Assembly: GCA_951217055.1 (NCBI GenBank)
Contig: OX578276.1
Coordinates: forward strand, 119,544,979-119,608,978
Length of the DNA stretch: 64,000 nt
Origin: Gerris lacustris
Lineage: Eukaryota > Arthropoda > Insecta > Hemiptera > Gerridae
Reading direction: 5' to 3'
Positions 23,401-35,200 of the stretch are shown one piece after another. The first letter of the stretch is position 1, and every line of letters starts with the position of its first letter. Made by a program: the position numbers and the translations under genes. Below the pieces are notes generated by a model, which did not search any database, was not told the DNA's origin, and worked only from the letters and a program-made list of their open reading frames with translations.

Positions 23401-26400
23401 TATAAACACGCATTTTTACAATAATATAAAAAGCAATATGTAGCACAATTATACCTTCCTAACAATGCTATCATCTGCTGCTCCTTGTTGAGGTTTCTTT
23501 GGGACGGATGCTACTGTTTTTCCAGCTAAAGAAGTCTCTAACTGACGGAATGGAGTTGGTAAATAATCACATTGAGTGAAGAATTTCCTCCACTCAGCAA
23601 TGTAAGCTTTTAACAAGGCTTGCTCCTCCTCGTCTGACAACACTCTCTGAAAATTAATATAAAATTTGTTAGACTAAATTACTTTTATACTCATTTTACC
23701 AAAGTATCACCAAATTCCTTTACTTTAGTTGTAATATGATGCTATATATTTATATTGTATACTAGACTTCACACTAGAATTGCCTTGTGCTAGGAATAAG
23801 TGGCTATGTTTCCTATAATCATGTAAACCAAACAATTTAATGAACTGCCAAAATAGTTTAATAATAAAAGCCTTCATAGAAAATAAATGAAGACTATAAT
23901 ATACATAATTGATTCCATTATTAAAATACTTACCTAGTGAATGCCAGTTTAGAGGCTATTTAATACAAGAAAAAATACATTTATTTCAATATTAGGCACG
24001 ATAAATAACCATTTTTAATCAAGATTGAATTTAATCTCACAATGATCTTGTACATATCAAAATATTAAAAACCAAAACATTCATAATCTACACCTCAAGA
24101 GCTTTCATATAATATGAGTAAAAATGAAACACAAAATAAATCCAATCAAATGAGTTCAGAATTAATTATTTATAAAGAAAAACCTATTAAAAAGTAATAG
24201 CCCAGTCAAACTAAACATTTTACCTAGCAAAAGGTCGGGTAATTATGATTTTTTGTTAAATTGTAGGTGTAGGCAAACCCTGAAAAACCAGAATTGTGTT
24301 CATGTATGAAAAACCTGAATTTTTGACCTCGGCGGAGCACCGCCAGCGCCGAAGGAGGAGGTTAATTGAAAAAATACTCAAATTATTTAATAAAGTGAAC
24401 GAAATTTTATACTAGATAAAAAAATCACCTTACTAACACTATTACTTTAAAATTTACAGCCCTTCAAAAATCGAGTTATTTTTCAAAATATGGAAGTTTC
24501 AAGTTGGTTTTTTCAATTTTCCACCCTGAAGACTTGATTCTCCATCAAAATGTATAAAAGCCCAGCTTTAAGTAGAATTATCATTCTATTATGTGCAACT
24601 AGTATTAGGTTTTTATTGTAAATAGCTTTCGAGTTACGGCTTATTCAAGTTGGGATTATCTTTTGGGAAATTGCAGTATCTAAACACTAAATGTCGAGTT
24701 GGAGGGAGTCTGGCTAGTTTGAATGTTGCTTTGGCCAATTTTTCGAGAAGTTTGTACCATAGGTCATTGAGGTTATCCGTATTTTTACCCCCACATATTG
24801 CCACCAACAACTGTTCACCTATATGTCAGCAATCTCTCCATCAGAGTTAATAATTTGAAAATATTGAAAAAATACTCCGTTTTTGAAGGGCTGTAAATGT
24901 TAAAGTAATAGTGTTAGAAAGGTGATTTTTAGTTTAAATAGTATAAAATTTAGTCTACTTCATTAAAAAATAGAATAATTTTTTTGATTGAACCACTCCT
25001 TCATGGTGAAAACTGGCTAAAACTGGAAAAAAAAGTCCATTATTTTGCTGTTCTTCGGCGCCAGCAGCGCTCCACCGAGGTCGAAAACTTAGGAATTTCA
25101 TTAATGAACAACAACTACAACATATCAAAAAATCAAAACTACTCGACCTTTTGCAAGCGAACCCCTCTTTTTGACTGGACTATAAACAGTATAGGTACAT
25201 ATGATGATATTATCAAACATAAACAAAGCAAATGATAGAAAATAGTAATTTTAAATACATTTTGTTTTAATTTAAAAAAAAAAAAAAAAAAACACTAAGT
25301 GAAGTGTGTGTTGTCAGTACAGACAATGTTTAAAGCATGTTTTTTTTTTTTTTTTTTTTTTATTGAATACAAGTTGTTAATAACTTTGGTTTTACTCAAT
25401 ATTTTTTGATGAAACCAAGCCTACAACATACGCAACATGTTGGCGCCCACCACTGCTTAAATATTAATGGCTTTCGTTTAGCCAGTTTAGGTCTATAAAG
25501 TCGGAGTTATAAGTCCGAGCAGCGGTGACACATAAATATATACAAAAAAAAAGTTATGGCTGGTTTTGGTTATCATAATACATGAAATGAAAAAGTATCC
25601 AACAATTTTCCAGTTCTGTTCAATGTCAAACAAAACTTTCGTTTTTGACTTTCCCATGCACTAAAACTTATTTGGCGAAGACCAAATATAATGTACACTG
25701 TAATAACCTAATAATTTCTGCACATATACTGTACTAGCTGAATACCCGTGCTTCGCTACGGGGTGTTTTATTTTCAATTTAATGGATTTATAAACTACCA
25801 TCAAGAAACATTTAAATTATTTTACAAAGCGAGAATATCTAGATTCTATCCCTCCCCTTTGATAAGATAATTTGCTAATATCCCAAATTTGTAATTCATT
25901 CCGACTAAATTTTTAAAAAGGAAAAGCAGTGGTATTTTCCTTCTGTACAGACACAACCATTATTAGGTGTTTATTTTTATACAAATATATAGATATATTT
26001 TTCCATACATAATTTTTCCGTATATAACAATAATTGTGCAGCACTCTTAAAGAGCTTTTCAACGGAATGCATCGTGAAGGGTTTTTTCATTACTTTGACA
26101 TTTGTACCCCTTACCCCTGTGTTCCAAAATCAAAATTTCGAAAATGCATGAAGTCAGTGACCTTCCCCTTTCCCCCTTGCTTTGAAGGTCAAGTGTGCAA
26201 ATTTTCATTGAAATCGGAATAAAAAGGTAGATTTGAATAAAGAATACACACACACACACACGGGCCCATTCGCGCGCGCTCGCACACACACTTACGTTGA
26301 CATTTCCTTTTTACCTCTCTCCTAAATGAAAATAATGACAAAAACGTACATTACAATTACTTTTCTCCTAAAGAGCCTTTCAACGAAATGCATCATAAAG

Positions 26401-28345
26401 GGTACCTATCAATTACTTTGACATTTGTACCCCGTACTCCTGTGTACCAACATTTTAACTTTATAATCTCATGTAAGCAGTACACTCATAGACACTCTTC
26501 ATTTATATAAGATGTAGTTATACACATTTTTCCATTTTACCCCTTCCTAAATGAAAATATGACAAAACTGTACATAACAACAATTACTGTACTTTTAAAG
26601 AGCTTTCCAACGATATGCATCATTAAAATTAAAAGTATTCATTACTTTGACATTTGTACCCCGTACCCCTGGGTACAAAAATATAAATTTCGCAAAATCC
26701 TTTCTTAGTGGATGCCTATGATATGAACCGAGTATATCCTCAAAATTTCAAGTCTCTCGGATAAGCAGATTTTGCTGTGCGTTGATTCTATGTCAGTCAG
26801 TCAGTCAGTCAATCAGGACATTGCCACTTATATTATAGATATATCCAAAAACCCTAAGCTTAGTACACACCAGGCAACAAAATGTTGACGGTTATGTTGC
26901 TGTTATGTATCCTGTTAAAAAGCAACAAGTTGATAAATACTCATCAACATCAGAAGGCATAACATCAAAGATGTAGAAAATGTTGCCAGTTGCTTGTATC
27001 CATGTTTTTCTTGAGTCTAAACAAATTGTAAATGGATGTTGCAAACACTTTGTATCCAGGTGTATTTATACTTTAAATAATTACGACAGCATAGTATGGA
27101 TGTACTTATACTAATATTACAATTAGTATTTACTTTCAGATAGATTGATTTTCCCACACAGTCAAAGTAAATTTAGTAGAATCCCAGTATTTTGTATCCC
27201 CTTATGATGACATTGATAAGAGGTTACAGGAATACTCACCGACAAAGAAATTTTCAATTTCATGCGGATGATGAAGGTGGAGAAGAAGAATAAGAGAATG
27301 CTGCAAGGACTACTCCTAGAGGCCAAGCAATTTAAGAACAAGCAATTTATGAAGTGTGTCATTTTTTAGACCAATCCAACATTAATGAAAATATGTCCGA
27401 CACAATTAACTCGCTTGAATATGCAATTGATAACACCCGAAAAACTGGTTTGAATCAAAAATGGGCTAAATCGGATTGTACGTGCCCTGGAAATTTCTTC
27501 GAGTTGGACCACTACCTGGTTTATACACAGGAGGGTTGTTTTTCTTCAGAAAATGAGCGGAGCCCCGCGAAGCGGTGCGGAGCGGCTATAGAAAATTCAA
27601 GGGTACACAAAATTAAGGTTTTTAATTTAATATGCGGGATTTTCTCACCTAACCTCAAAGTGGGGGCACGTACAATCCGATTTTACCCAAAAATGTATTC
27701 AGCATATTTTTTAACCAAGGATATAATTTTTTTAAGTTCTTACACATTGTAATCATTATAACATGTATAATTCTTTTTTACCACAATATTTCATAATCCC
27801 GATGTAGTGAAAATCTCAACATACTAGGATTCTACAGTACTAATTGTAATACTAGTTAAGTCACTGCTAGAAACAGAATGTATAAGTTAAGTACTTTTAA
27901 CTTATCAATGATATGGGTCATTAACCATATATATGCCTAAATTGATTAGCTTATTTAGAGAGTGAGGTTCGTCCAAATTAACAAGTGCAAATCACAGTGA
28001 CCCCAATTTACTATATGCATATTATAATAATAACAATCATTGGATACTCATTCTAATAGTTTTTTAAATTGAGATATAAACTAAACACAAATGTAAATAT
28101 AAAGAAGGAAGAAAATAATATTCAACCTGTTGTGCTCTCTTTATGAAATTCATAATATCTTCTTTGAGGGCATCCTTAATTTTTGGAGGACCCTTCTCAT
28201 CCCACAGGCAAACTAAATGAACTGAATAGAATATAGCATGCCATTCACTCTGAGTTACTGGTTCCTGCTGCAGTAGTTTCAAAATAGTAGGTCGCATTCC
28301 TGGCCACTGATCCTCGAAAGTCAACTGACCCTTGTCTTTCAGCAT
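11464..28345 (-). CDS. Cul5: Cullin-5, complete, 15 coding exons, 776 aa
   Basis: Scaffold of CRL5 ubiquitin ligases: its N-terminus binds Elongin B/C-SOCS-box receptors, and its C-terminus binds the RBX2 RING protein and is activated by NEDD8. Coding exons (minus strand): 28345-28127, 23646-23455, 23116-22975, 22399-22179, 21626-21533, 19513-19383, 18893-18726, 18523-18389, 17141-17017, 16879-16749, 16054-15882, 15089-14928, 13494-13376, 12135-12012, 11658-11464. All junctions are GT-AG and the phases join without a break. Length is close to vertebrate CUL5 (780 aa). Diagnostic stretches include CLWDEKGPPKIKDALKED (exon 1), AYIAEWRKFFTQCD (exon 2), DPRFLTARDKAYKKVVND (exon 7), KYVQNKDVFMRFHKAHLTRR (exon 9), NAGAWARGSERVSVSLP (exon 11) and the winged-helix end DINTFLYMA. 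The neddylation lysine lies at about residue 720 in IIKILKMRK. An in-frame TGA at 28366-28364 supports the chosen start. Intron 1 (4.5 kb) and others are full of transposons. Confidence 0.97.
12310..12720 (-). repeat. Fragment related to dispersed repeat R3 in a Cul5 intron
   Basis: AGCTTTCATTTGATACCCAC near 12424 is the complement of GTGGGTATCAAATGaAAGg, a landmark of the R3 copies at 38 kb and 62-64 kb. The segment also has the AAATTTCAACTC...GACGGATAGACAGACA core near 12530-12600. Confidence 0.5.
12738..13264. mobile_element. Non-autonomous DNA transposon (MITE family A), copy 2
   Basis: Same termini (GAGGCGTTCCGAATAC and complement) and subterminal GGCGAACTCAACAAA repeats as 2540-2894. 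It is flanked by AATT on both sides (12734-12737 and 13265-13268), again a 4-bp duplication. It is about 170 bp longer than copy 1 because of an internal block at roughly 12837-13014. It lies in the Cul5 intron between exons 13 and 14, 111 bp from exon 13. Confidence 0.88.
13700..14292. repeat. Dispersed repeat R1, long copy with tRNA-like box
   Basis: Starts near TTGGTCCGAGACAACTCAGA and ends CTTTCTCTTTTCATGAGAAA. On the minus strand the middle reads CCCGGGTTCGATTCCC, a perfect tRNA B box, so a tRNA-derived SINE may be embedded. The right part holds AAATTTTGTCAAAATGGGCC, AGTTTAGGCTCCAGG and ACAGACAGACAG. It lies in the Cul5 intron between exons 12 and 13. Confidence 0.75.
18943..19163 (+). 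mobile_element. tRNA-derived SINE in a Cul5 intron
   Basis: A box TGGTGTAACCGAGTGG (18947-18962), B box GATTCAAATCCC (19019-19030), an unrelated body and a terminal A run at about 19143-19163. It is antisense to Cul5, between exons 6 and 7. Its sequence differs from the SINE at 8.5 kb, so at least two SINE families are present. Confidence 0.7.
20230..20690 (+). repeat. Probable retroelement-type dispersed repeat in a Cul5 intron
   Basis: Contains CCAAATTTCATGTTCCTAGC, AGTAGTTTATGAATTG and GGACAGACAGCC, the same degenerate core seen in the other dispersed repeats of this window, and ends near TTCTTTTTGTACTTCGTACA. The boundaries are not defined. Confidence 0.4.
23749..24060. repeat. Dispersed repeat R2, copy 1 (Cul5 intron 1)
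   Basis: TGCTAGGAATAAGTGGCTAT, GTTTCCTAtaATCATGTA, and the series ending GGCACGATAAATAA recur in order at 51650-51905. A further matching stretch (TTTGGTTTTACTCAATATTT, GAAACCAAGCCTACAA) lies at 25384-25670 here and at 52030-52280 there, so the 23.7-25.7 kb region is one older repeat interrupted by the foldback element at 24198. Confidence 0.65.
24198..25182. mobile_element. Long foldback transposon, about 985 bp, in Cul5 intron 1
   Basis: The ends are TAGCCCAGTCAAA and its complement TTTGACTGGACTA, with a TA at each edge that may be a TA target duplication. The arms match over roughly 300 bp: AAAAGGTCGnGTA / TACTCGACCTTTTG, GACCTCGGnGGAGC / GCTCCACCGAGGTCG, and TAACACTATTACTTTAA / TTAAAGTAATAGTGTTA. 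No transposase is encoded. A stray end of the same family is at 63140-63190. Confidence 0.75.
25733..26845 (+). repeat. Dispersed repeat with three internal sub-repeats (Cul5 intron 1)
   Basis: Opens GAATACCCGTGCTTCGCTAC, a sequence of the kind that starts many short interspersed arthropod elements, and closes with TCAGTCAGTCAGTCAGTCAA and a TATATTATAGATATAT tail. In between, ACTTTTAAAGAGCTTTyCAACG...TTACTTTGACATTTGTACCC recurs near 26040, 26370 and 26590. An (AC)n run lies near 26246-26262. Confidence 0.55.
27463..27688. mobile_element. Short MITE (family B) with 6-bp target duplication
   Basis: Terminal inverted repeats GGGCTAAATCGGATTGTACG and GGGTAAAATCGGATTGTACG (both continue GTGCCC), 226 bp between outer ends, flanked by AAAAAT on both sides (27457-27462 and 27689-27694). 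It lies in Cul5 intron 1. The larger element at 29571-30971 shares the ends and the internal GTTGTTTTTnTTCAGAAAAT. Confidence 0.85.
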
Positions 28346-29299
28346 AGTTGCAGTTTGGTACGTTCACAAACGACTTTTAATTAAACTCACAACTAACGTC
28401 AGTTCACGATTAAACAGCGTGTTGGTTAAAATTTAAGTATACTACCTTAAACAAAGCCTCGATGTATCAAATTTAAAAATAATGAATGTATGTCACGAAA
28501 ACAGTAAAAAAAGTAGCACAACAATTAAAAAATTATAGTCAGTCTTCAATTTTCAAAGAGTTCGGAGTAATATAAATAAACATACAATTTCAACACCTTC
28601 ATTAAACACTTATTTAAATTTGGCAAAAGTGGAACGCAGTAAACTTTATTAGGTAAAGGCTTAAAATAATAATCGAAGAGTCAACGCAGTGCCAAGATTT
28701 TTCAACTTTTATCGTTAACAAATTACAAATAGAATTAATGGGTCCATTAATATAATAGAGATTTACACGAAAATCAACTAAAAATTTAAATTAAATTGAT
28801 TTTTCTTTTTAAAACACCGGTTCAAAAGTAAACATAACACACCTTCACAAGCCGCCATGACAGCTGACTGCTTTCTGACCATGCGAGTACCAACCTCAAC
28901 AAAAATAGCTAACATAGAAAAAACGTAATTTTAGGATACTAATCATATCGATTATAAAGTAATAACGCTTAAATTAATTAATCTTGATTGATTTCGTAAT
29001 CGTTTGACTTACATACTTTTTATAATAGTGTATTTTTGAGGTGTTGCTTAAACTGTAATGCTGGCGGGTGTTATCAATTTTTTGTAGTCCTTTTAAAAAA
29101 GTGATACGGTTTTCCGTTCCGGTCACCATAGATCAACAATCAACACAGAGAGAGAGAGTCGGATTCATTTAGTTTTGGTATCAGTAACAAGAATAATGAT
29201 TTAAAAAGTGATAGAGTGGTAGACATTAGTTATCATAATACTTCACTTTGCGAGTGTTATTTAATATTTTCCAATTTTTATTCTTGTGCCTTTCTAACG
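28346..29299. promoter_or_regulatory. Divergent Cul5-Hus1 promoter region
   Basis: Start codons of two housekeeping-type genes point away from each other across 954 bp. Inside lies AAGCCGCCATGAC (28849-28861), a YY1/Pho-like site that on the minus strand also reads ATGGCGGCTTGTGAAG before a GTGTGT donor, so it could mark a Cul5 5' UTR exon. A (GA)n tract at 29147-29158 is a potential GAGA-factor site. No TATA box is obvious. Shared regulation is inference. Confidence 0.6.
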
Positions 29300-32200
29300 A
29301 TGAAATTTAGGGCGAAGCTTGTGGAACCTCAAAACATGAAACATTTGGCAAGTTAGTGAATTTCCTGTTTGTTTAAGGGAATTGTTGGTTTGAATTATTT
29401 ATTTACTTTTAATTTAAGTTATTGAATAAGTCTGAATAATATCCTTTGAGTAATAGATTTATTGTCAAAGTTAAATAAAATTAACTACAAAGTATTTTCA
29501 TCGCCCATATCACGCTTAAATCCTTGAAGACAGTTGTCAATGCCTCTCATAAATGTTTAACAAACCATTTGGGCTAAAGTGAATTTTACGGTGCCATCGA
29601 ATTTTGTACTTCGATTTGGACCTCTACCTGGCCTATAGAGATGATTAGTAATGACGTCACAAGATGGCGTAAGCTTTCGATAATTTATTTGATTCGGTTT
29701 GTTATGTTCCTTTTCCTTATCACCTGTTATCAATCCCATGTAAAATGAATGGGAGAATTTTCTCAACTTTTTAAATAATTAATTATTAAATTATTATTAA
29801 TTTATAAGGCTTTTTAACCTTTGAACGTTATTATACTAAGTCTATTTTAACAATGTAAGATAAGAAAACATTAAAAATTGCCGTTCTAGTGGTTTAAAAA
29901 AGTATTATTGTGAGTGTGTTTTATTGTGGTGATACCGTCCGGGTCTGTTCTTATTTATTGTTTGTTTTTTTAAATCGTTTTTCTATTTTAGTTTGTATAT
30001 TGTCTTCCACCTTCTCAAGCGTTATGAAAATTTCATCTATACTTCATTTTTTTCGGAGGACAAAGCTATTCTTCGTAAAAGTATATCAGAGTACTTAAGT
30101 AATATTAAATTAAGTTTTTTAATCTAAATTTTAAACAAGTATACATGCGAGGCACTCATATCTTATATTATTATACTCGTTAATATAGATAACAAAAAAT
30201 ACACAAATAATAATAGTAATAACAGTCTGCTCGTTGTCTCGTCATCAACGTCTTTTTCCTAGGCTGATCAGTGATCTATTGTATAGTATATAATTATGTT
30301 CCAACATCGGTTAAATATAATGCACATTGTAAGTAACCAGGAACAAACTATTATTAGCAAATAATCTTTTATTACCTAGCAGATTAAGTATCACTATCTT
30401 TCTACAAGTCCTGTACCCTGAGTATACTTCATTGAGTTTCAAAACTTGAGAAAAATTTATTTTCGGACACACAATATGAACACGAACACACCCTGTGAAT
30501 TTTTATGGCAACAGGAAATACAAAAAATCAAGTATAAAGATTATTAACTCAAATAGCTTTTTCGATGTTATGACCCTCCACACAAATACTCATTTTAAAT
30601 AACTGAAACGAAAGTTTTTAATGTTTTCTTTGTTACACTCGTTAAAAAAGACTTGGCACAACAATGTTCAAAGGGTGAAAACTCTTATAAATCAATCATA
30701 ATTTAATAATTAATTATTTAAAAAGTTGAGAAAATTCTCCCATTCATTTTACATGGGTTTGATAAGAGGTGATAAGACAAAGGAACATAACAAACACTGA
30801 GTTAAATTTTCGAAAGTTTTTGTGACGTCACACTAATCATCTCTATATGCGGCAGGGTTGTTTTTATTCAGAAAATGAGCGGTGCTGAGCGGCCGTTGAA
30901 AATTCTAGGGAAAAAAAAAAAATGTTTGTACTTTGATTCTGTAAACAGCACCGTACAATTCACTTTTACCACCATTTGATATAATCAGGTCTTAAACTGT
31001 ATGTAAACCACCTGTTACTTTTATTATTATATAAAGAATCTTAGTAATTCTCTTTTTGTATTTCTCTGTTTTAGCAATTGGCCATACTTTGTCTAAACTA
31101 TGTAAAATCTGCTGTTTGAAAATATGCTCCAATATGATGTCATTTCTTATCCCTGATGATAATTCCTCTTGCAAACAAGTTATAATTTGGTGCTCTATCA
31201 GTGCTCTTCAGTTCTTTAATGAATATAATTTAGAAGGACTAACGGATTCAAATGAAATTTATCTAGAGTTGCCTTCAGGTAAACATTGTTATATATTGGA
31301 CACTTTGTACTGTGTGAATGATTTTATTGTTATATTTTGTTGCTCAATGTTTAGAACTGAAAGGTTGATATTAGTCTAATATTTAATTACATGTTAAAAA
31401 AGAATTGAAATCAAGTAATCTCTCGATACCTATAGGTTTTGGTTATCCAATGTAAAATATATGACAGAAGTGTCATGTAAAGTGCCCTGACCGCCACTAT
31501 AACTTGTTTTTACCAAGGATGTTGGATTAGAAACAATGAAAAAAGCCTTGAACTTGTGGGTTGAGGATTAGACTAGGAAAAAGGTTCCTTTGAGCTCGCA
31601 AATCATCTGAGGAAAGGCAAGAAACACATCACCATCTGTGGAATGCAACTCCCGTAGATATCAATAGATTACTGTAATCAGTGTATTGAAGGTACTCTGA
31701 AATGCATAATTTTCTTTTCTTCTTTAGTCTGTAAAAGTATATTAAACTAGCTTTTTACTATATTTTTATTGAACAGCTCTCATTGCTGTCTTGACTTATT
31801 AAACACTATTAGAGAAGAGGAGTAGTTTGGTAGAATCAATGATTAATTATTCTGAAGGTTTGGTAGTAATTAAATGTTACAGGTTGTTTTAGATTTAGAT
31901 TTTTTTATTTACCATAAATAAATCATTATTTTAAACCAAACCTCCAGAACACTGATAGATTATTACTTATAAAACTCAATTCAGCTTAATCTGGTTTTAA
32001 AACTCTTTGAGTATTTTCGTATTAATGAATGCTTGTGGGATGTCACAAGAATGTTCACACACTTCAGGGATAAAGATATTCTTTGTTTAGAAATCTTGAA
32101 AGTATACCTAAGACAAATAAAGGAACTTCACTAGCAATGTACCGAAGGGTGGTTGCAAGCCTCACAGTTGGTGAAATATAATTTCTAAAATATGCAAATA

Positions 32201-35200
32201 ATTAAGTAGGAAGGGAGACTGTTAAAAATAGACCCATGAAGAGCTGTGAATTTTCCATTCAGGGTCTTGCTAAAGGGGCGATTAGGCAACCTGTTCCCTG
32301 GTCTTGGTACGGGTTTCCCTTGCTCTAGTGTCCTCACCAATTAACAGGATGTTGCATTTACATGGCCTGGCCTGGTTCCATCCAGCCTGTAAACCACCCT
32401 TTATGAAGTTTTGTAGTGAATGATTTTTACTAATATACAAATTTAATGGGCTTCGTTTTTTTATTGATCTGTCTCTCTTCCTTTTTTATTCTAGTTTAAT
32501 GGTGTAATATATATTCATTTATAAATATGTTATAAAATTTGATGTATTTTGTATTGAAATATACAAAAGAAGTTTGATTCCTTTCATGATTTTATATCCT
32601 TAATTCGTATTTTTGTTATTTTATTACAGACATGTTTTCATCTTCAATGAATATACTTAAGCAGAGTAATAATAATGTCAAATCAGTTAAGGTTAAACTA
32701 ACTTCGAAGCATACTCCATGTATATCAGTTGAAATGGAATTGGTAAGTTTTAGTTTGTATTTGTGTTTTCATTTAATGTTTTGAAGCTTGATAAGCCCAA
32801 TCTTTATTAAAAGGGCTGCTGTCTCAATTTTTAAACACTATCAATCAGTGTAGTCTTTGCAAAGCATTGAGGATTAGTAAGGAGTTTAAAAAATTCCTAT
32901 AATCTATCTAAAGCAGGCCGTACACTTTGTGGTATACCTGACAGGTAAACTGTGCAGTAAACGAGAGTATGTGTGTGCTATCAAGTTTTGACATAACTGC
33001 ATATTTATGATAGCACACATGATCCGGTTACCTGTGTAACAGGTTTTGCCTGTCCAGGGCCGCTGAGAGGATTTCCAGGCCCCTGGGCAAGTAAGCATCC
33101 GGGCCCCTTTGAACAAATAACGGGGGGGGGGGGGGGGGGGTCCGGGGGGCCTATTTTATTTTTTTACAAAAGTTGCATTACTAGTAAAAAATATTAATAT
33201 TAGTATGTCACTATGATTTGTCTGTCAGTTTCTCTCCTATACATTAACATTGACTATATTGAATAAGATAAAAAAATCTAAGTAACTAAATGAAAGCCTA
33301 AAAAAGATGAGTTTTAAGAATTTCTGAGGGCAAGTTTGTCCTAACAGGAAAAGATTTTTAGTGGGGCGAATTTCAAATACATATGTACTGTTGGTTAAGT
33401 TTTGTATTTGTGTCTGTTTAATTTTCGTTGCGTAAATCAACTTTGCCTCACAAACTTAGCTAGGACATTAGGGGCCTTCGCCAAAAAAAAACAAAAAAAC
33501 ATTTGCGTTCAGAACTGAATGGGGTCCCCTTACAATAATATAGAAGTATAATTCCAAGTTATATTTTATTATGCTCTAAAGGGGCCCCTACCCTGTTTTA
33601 TGTTTTTTTGGAATTGAGGGGCCCCTTGGCACCAGGGTCCAACCGCAATTTGGGCCCATAGTTCCACTAATTTGAATATCCGTCTTGTCTTTTTTGGTTT
33701 TAAAAATCTAGGGCCATCCCCCGGAGGCCCGGGCCTGTGCCTCCCAGACTTAGCTAGGGCATTGGGGCCCTTTGCCAAAAAAAAAAATAATGAGAAGAAA
33801 AAAATCATTTGTGTTCAGAACTGAATGGGGTCTCCTTACAAGAGTATAGAAGTATAATTTCTAGTTACATTTTATTATGTTCTAAAGGGGCCCCTACCGA
33901 CATTGGTGCAAAGATAGTAATATCATTATTTTGTTATTTGAGGGCCCCTTGGCACCAGGGTCCGCTCGTAATTCGGGCCCATAGTTATGCCACTAATTAC
34001 AATATCCATCTTTTTTGCCTGTATCTTTTGTTCCAGCCTTTTTTGGTTGTAAAAAACCAGGTTTGCCCCGCAGGCCTGGGCCCCCTGGAGACCCGGGCCC
34101 CTGGGCATTTGCCCCCCCCCCCCCCCCCCCCCCCCCTGTCGACGGCCCTGTGCCTGTCAGGTATACCACAAAGTGTATGTCAGGTATACTGCAACAGCAG
34201 GCTTGAGAGCCATTGAACTGAAGCAAAAGTTTTAGAATCACTGTTTTTTCATTCTACTCTATTTCAGTCCTTTCTTTTGATTTTAAAACTGTCCATTATT
34301 CATCAATTAAACTCTGCTTTTTCAGTTATCAGAATATTCACTAACTCGCACCTGCCTCCATGATATTCCTGTTCGAGTTATTCCACCAGATGAATGGTCT
34401 GAATACCCAGAGCCTCCTAACTTTACCTATTCGGTGAGTATTTTTATTTTATATGATGAAATAGATGCATTCGGAATCACTAACAAGGTCGACCGGCGGT
34501 TTGAGCTGCAGTCAACCAGTAAATGTTATTAACATAAAATTTAGTTTTGTTTTAATTAATCTTTTCCAATCCCAAAATGGGACATTGGAAGCCAATTCCA
34601 ATGTCCCATTTTGGACTAAACTTTATATGGCCACCCTATATGTTGGTCCTTCCAGACACACCTTGGTCAACCTGGTTAATGATTTCGAAGGCACTTATAG
34701 TTCTTTGATTTCTACAAATCTCTCTGTTATTCAGTAATGTCAAATTTTATAATTTTTTCAGATGAGTATGGAAATAAATTGGTTAAAAAAATTACGTAAT
34801 GTAGTTGACCGTGTGAAAAAGCTTAGCCCATATGTAGATATCATGGGTATGAATGATGGTTCCTTGATCGTTTCTGCAAAAGCTCAAACAGCTACTATTA
34901 AAACTATCTTCAGGAACAACTCTGTTATTTCAAGTATAAATATTATTTTATTATTATTGTAACAAGTAATTTTTTGTTTTTATTTTTTTTAAATGTATGA
35001 TGTTGGGTGCCAATACAGGGTGTGACAGTAAAAAGTAAAACTTGGTCTTTTTAAATAAAAGTATATTACTAGAAAACTATTCAAGATCATTGTTTTTGCT
35101 AGGATTAATATAATAGTAAAAGTTTGAAATTAAGTAGTTTAAAATATTTTTTTTTTTTAAACCTAGCATTACAAAACATTTCTTTGATATTATTTTTACT

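Noticed and set aside
26059..26289. Frames on both strands around the (AC)n and GCGCGC run
   Set aside because: They lie within the 25.7-26.8 kb dispersed repeat and show no domain.
28842..28858. Alternative Cul5 start ATGGCGGCTTGTGAAG with a GTGTGT donor
   Set aside because: Joining it to the acceptors available before 28345 gives stop codons or a frameshift, so it is at most a 5' UTR exon.
33569..34241. Collagen-like Gly/Pro-rich open frames on both strands
   Set aside because: They come from GGGCCC-rich repeats and a poly-C run inside the hAT element; both strands and several frames look alike and splice or start signals are absent.
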